From Bradyrhizobium liaoningense (GTDB lineage Bacteria; Pseudomonadota; Alphaproteobacteria; Rhizobiales; Xanthobacteraceae), in contig NZ_JAFCJS010000003.1 of assembly GCF_018130825.1 (NCBI RefSeq), positions 891,001 to 955,000 on the forward strand: a stretch of 64,000 nt of DNA, given 5' to 3'. Both the position numbers and the translations under genes were made by a program. Numbering within the stretch: the stretch's first letter is position 1; the number at the start of each line of letters is the position of its first letter. The notes beneath the pieces are model-generated. The model was not told the DNA's origin, did not search any database, and worked only from the letters and a program-made list of their open reading frames with translations. Below are positions 43,358-52,320 of the stretch, one piece after another.

Positions 43358-44065
43358 TCAGCCCTTCGGCCCGCGCAATTGCGCCGTCAGCTTCTCCATC
43401 GCCTCCGCCACCTCGCGCCATTGCGACAGCCAACTGCGTGGAAAGCGGAAGGTGAGGTCGGCGCCGCCGACGCGGCGCTCGGAGAGGCACATGCCGGGGG
43501 TCGCCGCATCGCGCGTGCAGCGCGCGGTCAGCGCGGGGCTTGCGGCGGAATAGAGGTCCTCGCTGCCGTAGGGCGTGTCGGCGCGGAACATCCGCATCGT
43601 CAGCCCGTCCTCGGGCTGGGTCGCGGCCTGCTCGAGATAGCGCGGATAGATCGTGGTCGTTCGCTGCTCGGGCGAGAGCGCATCGTGATGGGCGGCGATC
43701 GACAGGAAGATGCGGTCGATCGATTGCACCGCCGTCTCCACCGTGTCGGCGGTGACGTGCCTGGGTGCGCCGGGCACCTCCAGCGAGGGATAGAGGAAAT
43801 CGAGATCGATGCGCTCTTGCGGCCCGGTGTGCCGCTGGATCTTCATCCGGATCGCAGTCGTCGGCAGGTTGAACAGCGTGCCGCCGATGCTCACCGGCAG
43901 CTTGTCCGGGGCGTTGGCGCCGCCGGCTCCCCAGGTCGGCCACAGCAGATAGGCGACCAGCGCCACCGCGCCCAGCGCGGCAGCGCCGCCGAGCACGATC
44001 GGAACGACATGCGCCCGGGTGCGCGTCCTGGAGGACCTGAGGGGAACTGCCGAAAACATCGTCAT
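43358..44065 (-). CDS. Hypothetical membrane-anchored protein
   Basis: 235 residues. A basic N-terminus, one membrane helix (about 18-42, VVPIVLGGAAALGAVALVAYLLW), and a periplasmic domain of about 190 residues with two cysteines (TARCTRDAATPGMCLSERR). The ending is FRFPRSWLSQWREVAEAMEKLTAQLRG. No known family recognised, though the gene looks typical of Bradyrhizobium chromosomes. The ATG six bases further in (44059) is an alternative start. Confidence 0.75.
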   Translation of the reverse strand: MTMFSAVPLRSSRTRTRAHVVPIVLGGAAALGAVALVAYLLWPTWGAGGANAPDKLPVSIGGTLFNLPTTAIRMKIQRHTGPQERIDLDFLYPSLEVPGAPRHVTADTVETAVQSIDRIFLSIAAHHDALSPEQRTTTIYPRYLEQAATQPEDGLTMRMFRADTPYGSEDLYSAASPALTARCTRDAATPGMCLSERRVGGADLTFRFPRSWLSQWREVAEAMEKLTAQLRGPKG

Positions 44066-44291
44066 GAGATGAGCGCGCGTAAAGACCCGAAGTCGGCCGG
44101 TGGCCGACGAATCAGCGGCGAATATGCCATGCGGCGGCGAATTCGCTTAGGCCTTGCCGGCCGCGGGGAAGGGGGAGGGCTCTGCGCGGGCTGGCCGGCG
44201 CCGTTAACCTTCTCTTAAGGATAATGTAGCGTTAACCAGCACGATTTGTCACAGGAAGGCTCCGGCGTTGCGTAAGTGCGGACAGTTTCCG

Positions 44292-44621
44292 ATGACACCT
44301 GAAGCTCTCAATTCCTTCTTCTCGATCTGCATCGGTTTCGCGCTCGCCGGCGCCCTCGTGAACGGATACCAGGCGGTCGCGCATCGGCCGGCCGGCTTCG
44401 GCCTGCTGCAGGACGGCGTGGCGCCGAAGACCTTCGCGGCGGTGCCGTTCCTGGTGTTCGCTGCGCCCTTCATCATCATGCGCAACACGCTGCGCGGCAT
44501 GCGGATGGAAAGCCGCCGCGTCGAATTCGTGATGATGGCGACCGTCATCGCCGGCTTCTGGAGCATGATGAGCGGCACCTTCTTCCTGATGACGCTGCGC
44601 GCGACCGGCGTGCTGGGCTGA
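44292..44621 (+). CDS. Small conserved membrane protein
   Basis: 109 residues with two to three membrane helices (FFSICIGFALAGALVNGYQAV, FAAVPFLVFAAPFIIMRNTL, FVMMATVIAGFWSMMSGTFFLMTL). An in-frame TTG at 44268 has a better ribosome site (AGGAAGG), so the protein may start eight codons earlier. Function is unknown. It reads toward the carbonic anhydrase gene, 84 bp away, and the two may share a transcript. Confidence 0.72.
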   Translation: MTPEALNSFFSICIGFALAGALVNGYQAVAHRPAGFGLLQDGVAPKTFAAVPFLVFAAPFIIMRNTLRGMRMESRRVEFVMMATVIAGFWSMMSGTFFLMTLRATGVLG

Positions 44622-44705
44622 CGCTCGCCTTGTAGGTCCCCGCGGGGCCCTTTGCGTCGGGGCCGCCGTTTCGCTATGGCTGGGTCAACCCGACAGGAGA
44701 CCTTG

Positions 44706-45236
44706 ATGGCGATCTACGAGCTCGATGGGCAGGCGCCCGAACTTCCCGCCGACGGCAATTACTTCATCGCGGAGACCGCGACCGTGATCGGCCGGGTGCG
44801 CCTGAAGCCGGGCGCGAGCGTCTGGTTCGGCGCGGTGCTTCGCGGCGACAATGAGTGGATCGAGATCGGGGAGGGCGCCAACGTGCAGGACGGCTCGACC
44901 TGCCACACCGATCTCGGCTTTCCGCTCGTCATCGGCAGGAACTGCACCGTCGGCCACAACGTCATCCTGCACGGCTGCACCATCGAGGAGGGCGCGCTGA
45001 TCGGCATGGGCTCGATCGTGATGAACGGCGCGAAGATCGGCCGCAACAGCATCGTCGGCGCCGGTTCCGTCATCACCGAGGGCAAGGAGTTTGCCGAACG
45101 CTCGCTGATCATCGGATCGCCCGCGCGCGTGATCCGCACGCTCGACGACGCGCAGGTGCAGAGAATGGGAAGCGCGGCGAAGTTCTACGTCGCCAACGGC
45201 CCGCGCTTCAAGAAGGGCTTGAAGCGGATCGGCTGA
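44706..45236 (+). CDS. Gamma-type carbonic anhydrase family protein (YrdA/PaaY-like)
   Basis: 176-residue left-handed beta-helix trimer. It shows the hexapeptide repeats and the three metal histidines expected: STCHTDLGFP, and VGHNVILHGCTIEEGALIGMGSIVMNGA. The ending SLIIGSPARVIRTL and a basic helical tail are typical. It likely hydrates CO2 or acts as a thioesterase-linked hexapeptide protein. AGGAG precedes the ATG at 44706. It stands apart from any metabolic cluster. Confidence 0.92.
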   Translation: MAIYELDGQAPELPADGNYFIAETATVIGRVRLKPGASVWFGAVLRGDNEWIEIGEGANVQDGSTCHTDLGFPLVIGRNCTVGHNVILHGCTIEEGALIGMGSIVMNGAKIGRNSIVGAGSVITEGKEFAERSLIIGSPARVIRTLDDAQVQRMGSAAKFYVANGPRFKKGLKRIG

Positions 45237-45238
45237 GC

Positions 45239-45403
45239 TCAGCCTCCCTCGGATTCGCGCGCTTCGATCGCGCCTGCAACACGCTCGTGACCAGCGGCCC
45301 AGAGCGCATGCTCGTCGCTGCCGTCTGAATATGGATTGGCTTCGGCTGGGATGCGTTCGCGCGCGGCGCGCTCGCCTTCTGCAAAGGGATCGCGATCGGT
45401 CAT
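45239..45403 (-). CDS. Small conserved hypothetical protein (54 aa)
   Basis: MTDRDPFAEGERAARERIP then AEANPYSDGSDEHALWAAGHERVAGAIEARESEGG. The ATG at 45403 has GAGGAGG nine bases upstream, a very strong ribosome site. The EGxxAAxxxIPxxxNPYxDGxxxHxxWxxGH pattern resembles the ribosome modulation factor-like/Rmf-CrpP family fold of short proteins. That assignment is tentative. Confidence 0.7.
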   Translation of the reverse strand: MTDRDPFAEGERAARERIPAEANPYSDGSDEHALWAAGHERVAGAIEARESEGG

Positions 45404-45498
45404 CGTGATTTGGCCTCCTCGTTTCTCAAGCCGATGTGACGGCATTGGTTCCGGAACGGCTCCTGGTCGGGACCGTTGACGGATAAAGGAGCATTCCA

Positions 45499-45816
45499 AT
45501 GGCCCCACCGTGCGCAAACGCTTCAATGAAGACGTTGGTCCTGATCTTCGCCCTCGCGGCGATGCCGGCCGTATCCTTTGCGCAAGCGACCGGCGGCACT
45601 GCCGGATCGACCGGCAGTTCGTCGGGGCCGACCGGAGGTGTCGCCAACGCGCCGGCGCCGCCGCCCGGCACCAACAGCCTGGGTACGGCGCAATCCTCGG
45701 GCCCGGGCTCCGGAGTGACCACCGGCTCCGGCGCCGGTGCAGCCGCCGACGCCACCGTCAACAGCGAGAACCGGCAGCTCGACAAGAAGATGAAGAGCAT
45801 CTGTCGCGGCTGCTGA
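45499..45816 (+). CDS. Exported low-complexity protein (Gly/Ser/Thr-rich)
   Basis: 105 residues: signal peptide (about 1-28, KTLVLIFALAAMPAVSFAQA), then a glycine, serine and proline-rich middle (GGTAGSTGSSSGPTGGVANAPAPPPGTNS), and a short charged end with a terminal CRGC. AAGGAG precedes the ATG at 45499; the internal ATG at 45526 is an alternative. Function unknown. Such proteins are frequent in Bradyrhizobium. Confidence 0.68.
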   Translation: MAPPCANASMKTLVLIFALAAMPAVSFAQATGGTAGSTGSSSGPTGGVANAPAPPPGTNSLGTAQSSGPGSGVTTGSGAGAAADATVNSENRQLDKKMKSICRGC

Positions 45817-45919
45817 TGCTCGCGCGGAAGTGAGACAGTGTGGCTGTCCGGATTGCCCCGACGCGGCTAGCTTGATCCCGCTTTGAAGCGTGGAGCGTGT
45901 CCACGCGGAGGATCGAGTG

Positions 45920-46285
45920 ATGTTACGTAAGACGATGATGGCGGCGCTGGCCGTCGCGGCGGTCGGGCTGTCGGCGCCGCAGGCCGCCCAGGCGGGTGGT
46001 CATGGCGGTCACGGTGGTGGCGGTTGGGGCCACGGCGGCGGTGGCTGGGGCCATGGCGGCCATTGGCATGGCGGCGGCTTCTGGCCAGGCGTCGCGATCG
46101 GGGCAGGTCTCGCCGGCGCCGGCTATTACGGCGCCTATTACGGCTATGGCTCCCCCTATTACGGCAATCCCTACTATTATGGTACCGGCTATGACGATGG
46201 TGGTTACGGCGGCTGCTACGTCGTCCGCAAGCGCGTGATGACACCTTCGGGATGGCGATACCGTCGCGTCGACGTTTGTGAATAG
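45920..46285 (+). CDS. Exported Gly/His/Tyr-rich protein
   Basis: 121 residues. Signal peptide about 1-25, then a GGHGGHGGGGWGHGGGGWGHGGHWHGG-type tract (written in short pieces: GGHGGHGGGG, WGHGGGG, WGHGGHWHGG). A tyrosine-rich stretch (YYGAYYGYGSPYYGNPYYYG) follows, then a conserved end GGCYVVRKRVMTPSGWRYRRVDVCE with two cysteines. GGAGG precedes the ATG at 45920. The His tract could bind metal. Function unknown. Confidence 0.75.
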   Translation: MLRKTMMAALAVAAVGLSAPQAAQAGGHGGHGGGGWGHGGGGWGHGGHWHGGGFWPGVAIGAGLAGAGYYGAYYGYGSPYYGNPYYYGTGYDDGGYGGCYVVRKRVMTPSGWRYRRVDVCE

Positions 46286-46323
46286 GCGGGAAGACGAATG
46301 AGGCGGGAAGACCTGCCGGCCCG

Positions 46324-46368
46324 CTAAAAAACAAGGCCGTTGACGCAGTATACCGTCAACGACCTTGC
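46324..46368 (-). terminator. Intrinsic terminator of the 46491 gene
   Basis: On the minus strand CAAGGTCGTTGACG pairs with CGTCAACGGCCTTG (one mismatch) around an 8-base loop and is followed directly by TTTTTT. It lies about 120 bp after the stop of the minus-strand coiled-coil gene. The same stem can fold on the plus strand after the 45920 gene, but without a U-run. Confidence 0.75.
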
Positions 46369-46490
46369 CAGCCCCGGATATTGAAATCGGCTCACGCCAT
46401 CCGGTGACGGCCAGCATCGCGCGGAATCATACGGGCGAATGTGATCCAGTTCACAAGTCGAGAAATTAAAGCCGCCGGCGAAAGGCCAGC

Positions 46491-46994
46491 TCAGCCGCGC
46501 GAGCGCTTGCGCGAGCTGGCATGGACGCGGTAGCGAGCCGGTTTCCTGCGGGTAACCGAGGGCGTCTCGGCCTCGGTGGCGCGGGCGCTGGCGAAGGACT
46601 GGCGCAAGCCGTCGATGGATTCATTCAGGCCCGCCACCTGCTCCGACAGGCGCTTGGTATCGGCCTGTTGGGCTGCGAGCAGCCGCTTCACGGTCTGGAG
46701 CTGGTCCTGCACGACCTGGAGCTGGTCGATCGATTCCTGCTGGGTCGCCTCCAGCCCCTTGGTCTTCTCGACCAGCTGCTCGGAGGCCTGGGCAGTGCGG
46801 GCCTGCAGCTGCCGCGACGCCGCCACCCGGTCGGTCTCCGGCGCAGAGCCGTTATAGGCGCGCCAGATCGCGATCGAAGTGACGCCGGCGATCAGCAAGA
46901 AAAGGACGGCGGCGGTCAGCGCGATGGGCTGGGCGCCGAGGCGAAACAGGGGGGTGGACCGTGTGTCCTCCACGAGATCGATCATCGCTGACAA
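46491..46994 (-). CDS. Hypothetical membrane-anchored coiled-coil protein
   Basis: 167 residues. A single membrane helix (about 25-46, ALTAAVLFLLIAGVTSIAIW) is followed by a long coiled coil (about 60-130: RQLQARTAQASEQLVEKTKGLEATQQESIDQLQVVQDQLQ...) and a basic tail (TRRKPARYRVHASSRKRSRG). Other starts (46985) are possible. The coiled coil faces the periplasm if the N-terminus is inside. Function unknown. Confidence 0.78.
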   Translation of the reverse strand: MSAMIDLVEDTRSTPLFRLGAQPIALTAAVLFLLIAGVTSIAIWRAYNGSAPETDRVAASRQLQARTAQASEQLVEKTKGLEATQQESIDQLQVVQDQLQTVKRLLAAQQADTKRLSEQVAGLNESIDGLRQSFASARATEAETPSVTRRKPARYRVHASSRKRSRG

Positions 46995-47164
46995 AACCCA
47001 AATTGAAACTTGGTGAGTGGCGAAGACCGGCAGCCTGAGGCGGCGACCGGGATGTCCCGAAAGTGTTACTATTCGGCAACAATTGGGACCAAAAAGAGGC
47101 TGGCGGCCAAAAAAGCAGCCGGCGCTTGGCTTTACCCCCTGGAGGCAGGGCCAGATGGCCAGCT

Positions 47165-47896
47165 TCAGGGCTGAAACGGCGAAAGCGGCCCGGAATAGGT
47201 CTTTGGCCGCGGTGCCGCATAGGGGCCGAGCCGCGACGTCTTCAGCCCCAGCCGCACCAGCGACTCCGCCAAGGTCACCGCGGCGGCGACGCCGTCGACC
47301 ACGGGCAGGCCGTGGATGGCGGCAAGTTCAGTGGCGAGATCGGCCATGCCGGCGCAGCCGAGCACGATGGCCTCGGCGCGATCGTCGCGGATGGCGGCGG
47401 TGATCTCCGCCGAGATCTTGCCGAGCGCATCAGTGTTGCGCTCCTCGAGCGCGAGCACCGGGACCTCGGCGGCGCGCACGCGGGCGCAGCGCTCGGCGAG
47501 GCCGTACTTCTTCAGATTGTGCTCGATCGGCACGATGGAGACACCGAGCGTCGTCACCACGGCAAAGCGCGCGGCGATCAGGCTCGCCATGTGGAAGCCG
47601 GCCTCACCGATGCCGATCACCGGCGCTTTCGCAGCGGCGCGCGCGGCATCCAAGCCGGTGTCGTCGAAGCAGGCGATGATGTGCGCATCGGCGCCGTCGC
47701 GGTCGGCCTCGCGGATGCAGCCGAGCATGCCGGGGACCGCAAAAGCCTCGTCGTAAAAACCCTCGATCGAGACCGGGCCCATCGCGGGCTGGCGCGCATC
47801 GATCACGGTGTCGGGCAGGGCAGCGCTGCGCGCAGCGGCGGCGATCTTCGCCGTCATGGACGCCGTGGTGTTGGGATTGACGACGTGAAGCCGCAT
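47165..47896 (-). CDS. Aspartate/glutamate racemase family protein (hydantoin racemase-like)
   Basis: 243 residues of the Asp/Glu racemase superfamily. The start MRLHVVNPNTTASMTAKI and the two catalytic cysteines in IIACFDDTG (about 76) and IVLGCAGMADL (about 185) are the HyuE pattern. It likely racemises a hydantoin, allantoin-type compound or amino acid. It is the last gene of the ABC importer operon, starting 5 bp after the second permease, so its substrate is probably what the importer brings in. Confidence 0.88.
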   Translation of the reverse strand: MRLHVVNPNTTASMTAKIAAAARSAALPDTVIDARQPAMGPVSIEGFYDEAFAVPGMLGCIREADRDGADAHIIACFDDTGLDAARAAAKAPVIGIGEAGFHMASLIAARFAVVTTLGVSIVPIEHNLKKYGLAERCARVRAAEVPVLALEERNTDALGKISAEITAAIRDDRAEAIVLGCAGMADLATELAAIHGLPVVDGVAAAVTLAESLVRLGLKTSRLGPYAAPRPKTYSGPLSPFQP

Positions 47897-47901
47897 CGCG
47901 A

Positions 47902-48780
47902 TCAGACAAGCCCTTTGCCGGCGTCCGAGCCTTTGGCCGCCTGCCGCTTGTTGAGCACGTGGATGGTGCCGAGCGCAAGCGCGATCACCGTGAACGAGAC
48001 CGCCGAGATCACGGTGCCGAGCGCGTAGATGTCGGGGTTGGTTACGGTGGTGGTGAGGCCCTGGAGATCCAGCGGCAACGTGTTCACCGCACCGATCGCC
48101 TGGCTGGAGCGGGCCAGTTCGTCCCAGGACAGCGTGAAGCCGAACAGGCCGATACCAATCACTGAGGGCAGGATGATCGGCAGCACGACGTGACGGAAGG
48201 TCTGCCACGGCGTCGCGCCGAGATCGCGCGCGGCTTCTTCCAGCCGCGGGTCGAAGCGGTTGAAGATCGCGAACATGATCAAGAGTCCGAACGGCAGCGT
48301 CCAGGTCAGGTGCGCGCCGAGCCCGGAGGTGAGCAGGCCCATCGAGGTCTCGAAATTCTCGTTCCAGTGCGCCTTGATCAGATCGTCGATGATACGGAAT
48401 TCCAGGGAGATGCCGAGCGAGGTGATGATCGAGGGCACGATCAGGCTCGCGATCGCCGAATAGAACAGGATGCTCTGCGCCTTGAATTTTCGGCGGAAGG
48501 CCATGCCGGCGGCGACCGACAGCACGACCGTGACGATCATCACGATGATGCCGAGCAGCAGCGAGCGGCGGAAGGCTGCGCCGAGATCGACGATGCCGGT
48601 GCCCTGGAACAGTTTTGCGATCCAGAAGGTCGACACGCCGTTCATCGGGAAGGTGAGGCCGCCTTGCGGGCCCTGGAACGACAACACGTAGATCGCGATC
48701 ATCGGGCCGTAGAGGAACAGCGTGTAGGCCGCGAAGAAGACCGCGAGCACGTAGAAAGAGCGCGGGCGTCCTTCCTTCAT
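47902..48780 (-). CDS. ABC transporter permease (PotC type)
   Basis: 292-residue inner-membrane permease with six helices and the coupling EAA-type loop EEAARDLGATPWQTFRHVVLPIILPSVIGIG. It is the second permease (PotC-like) of a spermidine/putrescine-class importer. The start ATG at 48780 lies 2 bp after the stop of the other permease. The substrate is not fixed by the sequence. Confidence 0.92.
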   Translation of the reverse strand: MKEGRPRSFYVLAVFFAAYTLFLYGPMIAIYVLSFQGPQGGLTFPMNGVSTFWIAKLFQGTGIVDLGAAFRRSLLLGIIVMIVTVVLSVAAGMAFRRKFKAQSILFYSAIASLIVPSIITSLGISLEFRIIDDLIKAHWNENFETSMGLLTSGLGAHLTWTLPFGLLIMFAIFNRFDPRLEEAARDLGATPWQTFRHVVLPIILPSVIGIGLFGFTLSWDELARSSQAIGAVNTLPLDLQGLTTTVTNPDIYALGTVISAVSFTVIALALGTIHVLNKRQAAKGSDAGKGLV

Positions 48781-48782
48781 GC

Positions 48783-49745
48783 TCAGAGCTCCTTCTTGAT
48801 GTCGACGATGCGCGACATCATGGTGATGATCAGGAAGGTGATGACGAGCAGGATCACGGCGTTCGCTGCCGCTGCCGGGAATTGCAGCGCGTTGACCCGC
48901 GTCTCGATGATCTTGCCGGCAGCTGCGATCTGCTGGCCGCCCATCACGCCGATGGTGATGAAGTCGCCCATCACGATGGTGATGACGAAGATCGAGCCGA
49001 TCACGATGCCGGGTTTGGCCAGCGGAATGATGACGTTGACGAGGGTCTGGAAGCCCGTGGCGCCCGCGTCATAGGCGGCCTCGATCAGCGACTTGTCGAT
49101 GCGCACCATCGAGTTGAAGATCGGCACCACCATGAAGAAGGTGAAGAGGTGGACCAGCGCCAGCACCACGGAGAATTCGGAGAACAGCAGCCATTCCAGA
49201 GGATGGTTGATCAGCCCTGTCTTGACCAGGCCGGAATTGACGAGGCCGTTGCGCCCGAGCAGGGGGATCCAGGCGATCATGCGGATCACGTTGGAGGTCC
49301 AGAACGGGATCGTGCAGAGCAGCGACAGTCCCATCTGCCAGGTCTTGGACTTGACGTGGAAGGCGAGGAAGTAGGCGACCCAGAAGCCGATGAACAGCGT
49401 GATGACCCAGACCAGGAAGCACAGCTTCAGCGTCTTCAGATAGGTCTTGGCGATGGTGCAGAGGTCGGGGAGCTGCGCTATGCAGCCTTCGAACGTGTCG
49501 GTGTAGCCGCGGCCGGAGAAGGCCGGCAGCAGCTGGTATTCGTTGTAGTCCCAGAAGGACACGATGACGACGAAGACGAGCGGGATCAGGAAGAAGGCGA
49601 GAAACACCAGCATCATCGGCCCGGCCTGGAGCCAGGAGATGAAGGAGGGCGACAGGCGCGCCGCTTTCGCGGCGCGCTTCGTCTCCGATCCCTGGACAAG
49701 GTCCGGGGATGCCTGATGCAGGATGTCCTCTGACGCGTCCATCAA
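48783..49745 (-). CDS. ABC transporter permease (PotB type)
   Basis: 320 residues. A cytoplasmic N-terminus of about 35 residues, six helices and the coupling loop IEAAYDAGATGFQTLVNVIIPLAKPGIVIG mark the PotB class. The periplasmic loop after helix one (WDYNEYQLLPAFSGRGYTDTFEGCIAQLPDLCTIAKTYLKTLK) is typical for it. It starts 1 bp after the binding-protein stop. Confidence 0.92.
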   Translation of the reverse strand: MMDASEDILHQASPDLVQGSETKRAAKAARLSPSFISWLQAGPMMLVFLAFFLIPLVFVVIVSFWDYNEYQLLPAFSGRGYTDTFEGCIAQLPDLCTIAKTYLKTLKLCFLVWVITLFIGFWVAYFLAFHVKSKTWQMGLSLLCTIPFWTSNVIRMIAWIPLLGRNGLVNSGLVKTGLINHPLEWLLFSEFSVVLALVHLFTFFMVVPIFNSMVRIDKSLIEAAYDAGATGFQTLVNVIIPLAKPGIVIGSIFVITIVMGDFITIGVMGGQQIAAAGKIIETRVNALQFPAAAANAVILLVITFLIITMMSRIVDIKKEL

Positions 49746-49746
49746 C

Positions 49747-51036
49747 TTACGCCGCGATGAACTCGTTCCACTTGCGGACCATGTAGTCGTTCTCGTCCAT
49801 CACGGCGTTCCAGCAGGCGACGCCGCCCATGCGGTCCTCGTAGGAGCCGCCGTCGCGCACTGCGCCGGCCTTCTCCAGCAGCGAGCCGTCGGGCGCCTTG
49901 ATGTCCTTCTCGGCCGGCTTGCCTTCCATCCAGTAGGCCCACTCATAGGGCTCCATGTGCGCCTTCGCGGTGGAGAGCACGGCGGAGTAGTAGCCCTGGC
50001 GGTTGAGATAGGCGCCGGCATAGCCGGACAGGAACCAGTTCACGAACTCATAGGCCCATTCGAGCTTGGCACCCGACACGCCCTTGGAGACGCAGAAGCC
50101 CGACGCCCAGGAGCGGTAGCCTTCCTTGAGCGGCTGGAAGGTGCAGGGGATGCCCATCGAGCGCACCTTCGTCACCGCAGGCGACCACATCGACTGGATC
50201 ACGGTTTCACCCGAGGCCATCAGGTTGACGCTCTCGTTGAAGTCTTTCCAGAAGGCGCGGAACTGGCCGGCCTTCTTGGCTTCCGTCATCACCTTCATGG
50301 TGAGATCGATCTCTTCCTTGGTCATGTTGCCCTTGTCGGCATATTTGTACTTGCCGGTGGCTTCCACGACCATCGCGGCATCCATGATGCCGATCGAGGG
50401 GATGTTGAGGATCGAGGCCTTGCCCTTGAATTCGGGGTTGAGCAGCTCCGCCCAGGAGCTGATCGGGCGCTTGATGATGTCGGGGCGGATGCCGAGCGTG
50501 TCGGCGTTGTAGACGGTCGGGATCAGCGTGACGAATTCGGTCGCCGAGGTCGCGAACTTCTTGGAGTCCTTGCCTTCGAGATAGAGCACCTTCCAGGGGG
50601 CGGTGCCCTGGTTGCCGATCTTCTTGCCGCCGGGCGTCTCGCCCTTGGTGAAGACCGGCGTGATGTTGTCGAATTCCTTGATCTTCTTGGCGTCGAGGGC
50701 AAGGATGTTGCCCGACGGCACCAGCTTCTTCAGCGAGAAATATTCGGTGTCCAGCACGTCGAAGGAGTTCGGCTGGGTCATCACGCGCTTGGTGACGTCG
50801 TCGGTGGTCGCGGTGATGTATTCGATCTTGATGCCGGTGTCCTTCAGGCACTGCTTGGAGATGTCGTCGCCCTCGTTCACGGCGGTGCCGAGATAGCGCA
50901 GCACCTTCGCATCGGCCGACTTCACATAGGGAAAGCCGGTGATGGCGCCGGAGCCGGCGGCAAGGCCGGTAAGACCCGCGGTGCCCTTGAGCAGCGTGCG
51001 GCGGCTGACGCCTTTCGTCCTGGTGGTCTCGGTCAT
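49747..51036 (-). CDS. ABC transporter substrate-binding protein (PotD/F type, Tat signal)
   Basis: 429 residues. A twin-arginine signal (KGVSRRTLLKGTAGLTGLAAGSGAITGFPYV) is followed by a class II periplasmic binding fold with VLRYLGTAVNEGDDISKQCLKDTGIKIEYITATTDDV and WSPAVTKVRSMG. The final WNEFIAA helix is family-like. The ATG at 51036 has GGAG eight bases upstream, preferred over the upstream 51060. It delivers a polyamine-like or small nitrogenous ligand to the two permeases. Confidence 0.92.
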   Translation of the reverse strand: MTETTRTKGVSRRTLLKGTAGLTGLAAGSGAITGFPYVKSADAKVLRYLGTAVNEGDDISKQCLKDTGIKIEYITATTDDVTKRVMTQPNSFDVLDTEYFSLKKLVPSGNILALDAKKIKEFDNITPVFTKGETPGGKKIGNQGTAPWKVLYLEGKDSKKFATSATEFVTLIPTVYNADTLGIRPDIIKRPISSWAELLNPEFKGKASILNIPSIGIMDAAMVVEATGKYKYADKGNMTKEEIDLTMKVMTEAKKAGQFRAFWKDFNESVNLMASGETVIQSMWSPAVTKVRSMGIPCTFQPLKEGYRSWASGFCVSKGVSGAKLEWAYEFVNWFLSGYAGAYLNRQGYYSAVLSTAKAHMEPYEWAYWMEGKPAEKDIKAPDGSLLEKAGAVRDGGSYEDRMGGVACWNAVMDENDYMVRKWNEFIAA

Positions 51037-51078
51037 ATCAGTCACTCCTCTGTTGCGCATTCCAGTGATCGATCGGCG

Positions 51079-52065
51079 CTATTGCAGGCGCTGCGCCTTG
51101 GCGGGATCCCAGGTCGCCAGCACGCGGTCGCCCGGACGGAACGGGTGAACGTCGAAGGTGGCTTCCGGAACATGGGAGAAAAGGGCGGTGCCGTCGTCGA
51201 GCGTGAGCGAGACGGCGATGTAGGAGCCCTGGTACTCGGTCTGGGTCAGCAGCGCCGGCGCGCCGAACGCGCCGTCGGCGAACGGCACGATGCCGAGCTG
51301 ATCGGCGCGCACGGCGATGAGGTTGCCGGCGTCGCTGAGGACGTTGTGGCCGCCGATGAAGCGCGCCACGAATTCGGTGCGGGGATGATGGAAGATGTCG
51401 CGGGCCGAGCCCTGCTGCTCGATCTTGCCGTGGTTCATCACCACGATGTGGTCGGCGAGCGCCATCGCCTCTTCCTGGCCGTGGGTGACCTGGATGAAGC
51501 TGATGCCGAGCTCGCGCTGCAGCCGCTTCAATTCGCCGCGCATCTTCACTCGCAGGAACGGATCGAGCGCCGAGAGCGGCTCGTCGAGCAGCAGGATCTG
51601 CGGCTCGGTGATCAGCGCGCGTGCCAGCGCGACGCGCTGCTGCTGGCCGCCCGAGAGCTGCGCCGGCAGGCGGCTCGCATACGGGCTCATGGCGACGAGC
51701 TCGAGCAGTTCGCCGGCGCGCTTGTGGCGGGTCGGCTTGTCGATGCCGCGCATCTTCAGGGCAAAGGCGACATTGTCGATCACGCTGAGATGCGGAAACA
51801 GGGCGTAGGACTGGAACATCATCGCGGTGCCGCGCTCGGCCGGCGGCAGATCGGTGACGTTCTGCGCGCCGAGGACGATGTCACCCTCGCTGACAGCCTC
51901 GTGGCCGGCGATCATGCGCAGGGTCGAGGTCTTGCCGCAGCCGGAGGGGCCGAGCAGGCAGCAATAGGTCCCGGCCGGGATCTTCAGGTTGACGGTGTCG
52001 ACCGCCAACGTCGTGTCGTAGCGCTTGGTGACGGCGACCAGTTCGAGAGCGGCGGGAGTGGCCAT
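51079..52065 (-). CDS. ABC transporter ATP-binding protein (PotA type)
   Basis: 328 residues. Walker A LLGPSGCGKTST (about 34-45), Q-loop MMFQSYALFPHL, signature QLSGGQQQRVALARAL, Walker B ILLLDEPLSALD and the H-loop VTHGQEEAMAL are all present. A C-terminal TOBE domain (about 235-328) is of the PotA/MalK kind. It is first gene of the importer operon, reading away from the divergent GntR gene. Confidence 0.93.
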   Translation of the reverse strand: MATPAALELVAVTKRYDTTLAVDTVNLKIPAGTYCCLLGPSGCGKTSTLRMIAGHEAVSEGDIVLGAQNVTDLPPAERGTAMMFQSYALFPHLSVIDNVAFALKMRGIDKPTRHKRAGELLELVAMSPYASRLPAQLSGGQQQRVALARALITEPQILLLDEPLSALDPFLRVKMRGELKRLQRELGISFIQVTHGQEEAMALADHIVVMNHGKIEQQGSARDIFHHPRTEFVARFIGGHNVLSDAGNLIAVRADQLGIVPFADGAFGAPALLTQTEYQGSYIAVSLTLDDGTALFSHVPEATFDVHPFRPGDRVLATWDPAKAQRLQ

Positions 52066-52204
52066 GGCGTGTCCGAGGAGGGGCGATGCTTCCGCCTCTC
52101 TCCGCAAGGTCCGTGCCAACAGCCGTCGCTCGGCAAAATCTCAAAACTGTGCAGCGGAGTCAGATCGTTAGATCGAATCCGGCGTATTCGGGCTGTCCGC
52201 CGCC

Positions 52205-52222
52205 TGTGCAGTCACCTGCACA
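52205..52222. promoter_or_regulatory. GntR operator candidate between the importer and its regulator
   Basis: TGTGCAG (52205-52211), TCAC, CTGCACA (52216-52222) is a perfect 7-bp inverted repeat with a 4-bp gap. A third half-site TGTGCAG is at 52148-52154. Both lie in the 255-bp divergent spacer, so the GntR protein next to it is the obvious candidate binder. The rest of the spacer shows no other clear signal. Confidence 0.55.
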
Positions 52223-52320
52223 CAAAACGGGCGAAGATTGTATAAAGTTTCGCCTGTGATTGGATACAGCTCGTCGACTAACATTCGAGGCCGAACGTTC
52301 GCCGATCGAGCCTCACACCC

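Noticed and set aside
49723..52245. An 840-codon plus-strand frame opposite the ABC importer
   Set aside because: Antisense shadow of the importer genes, whose motifs are complete.
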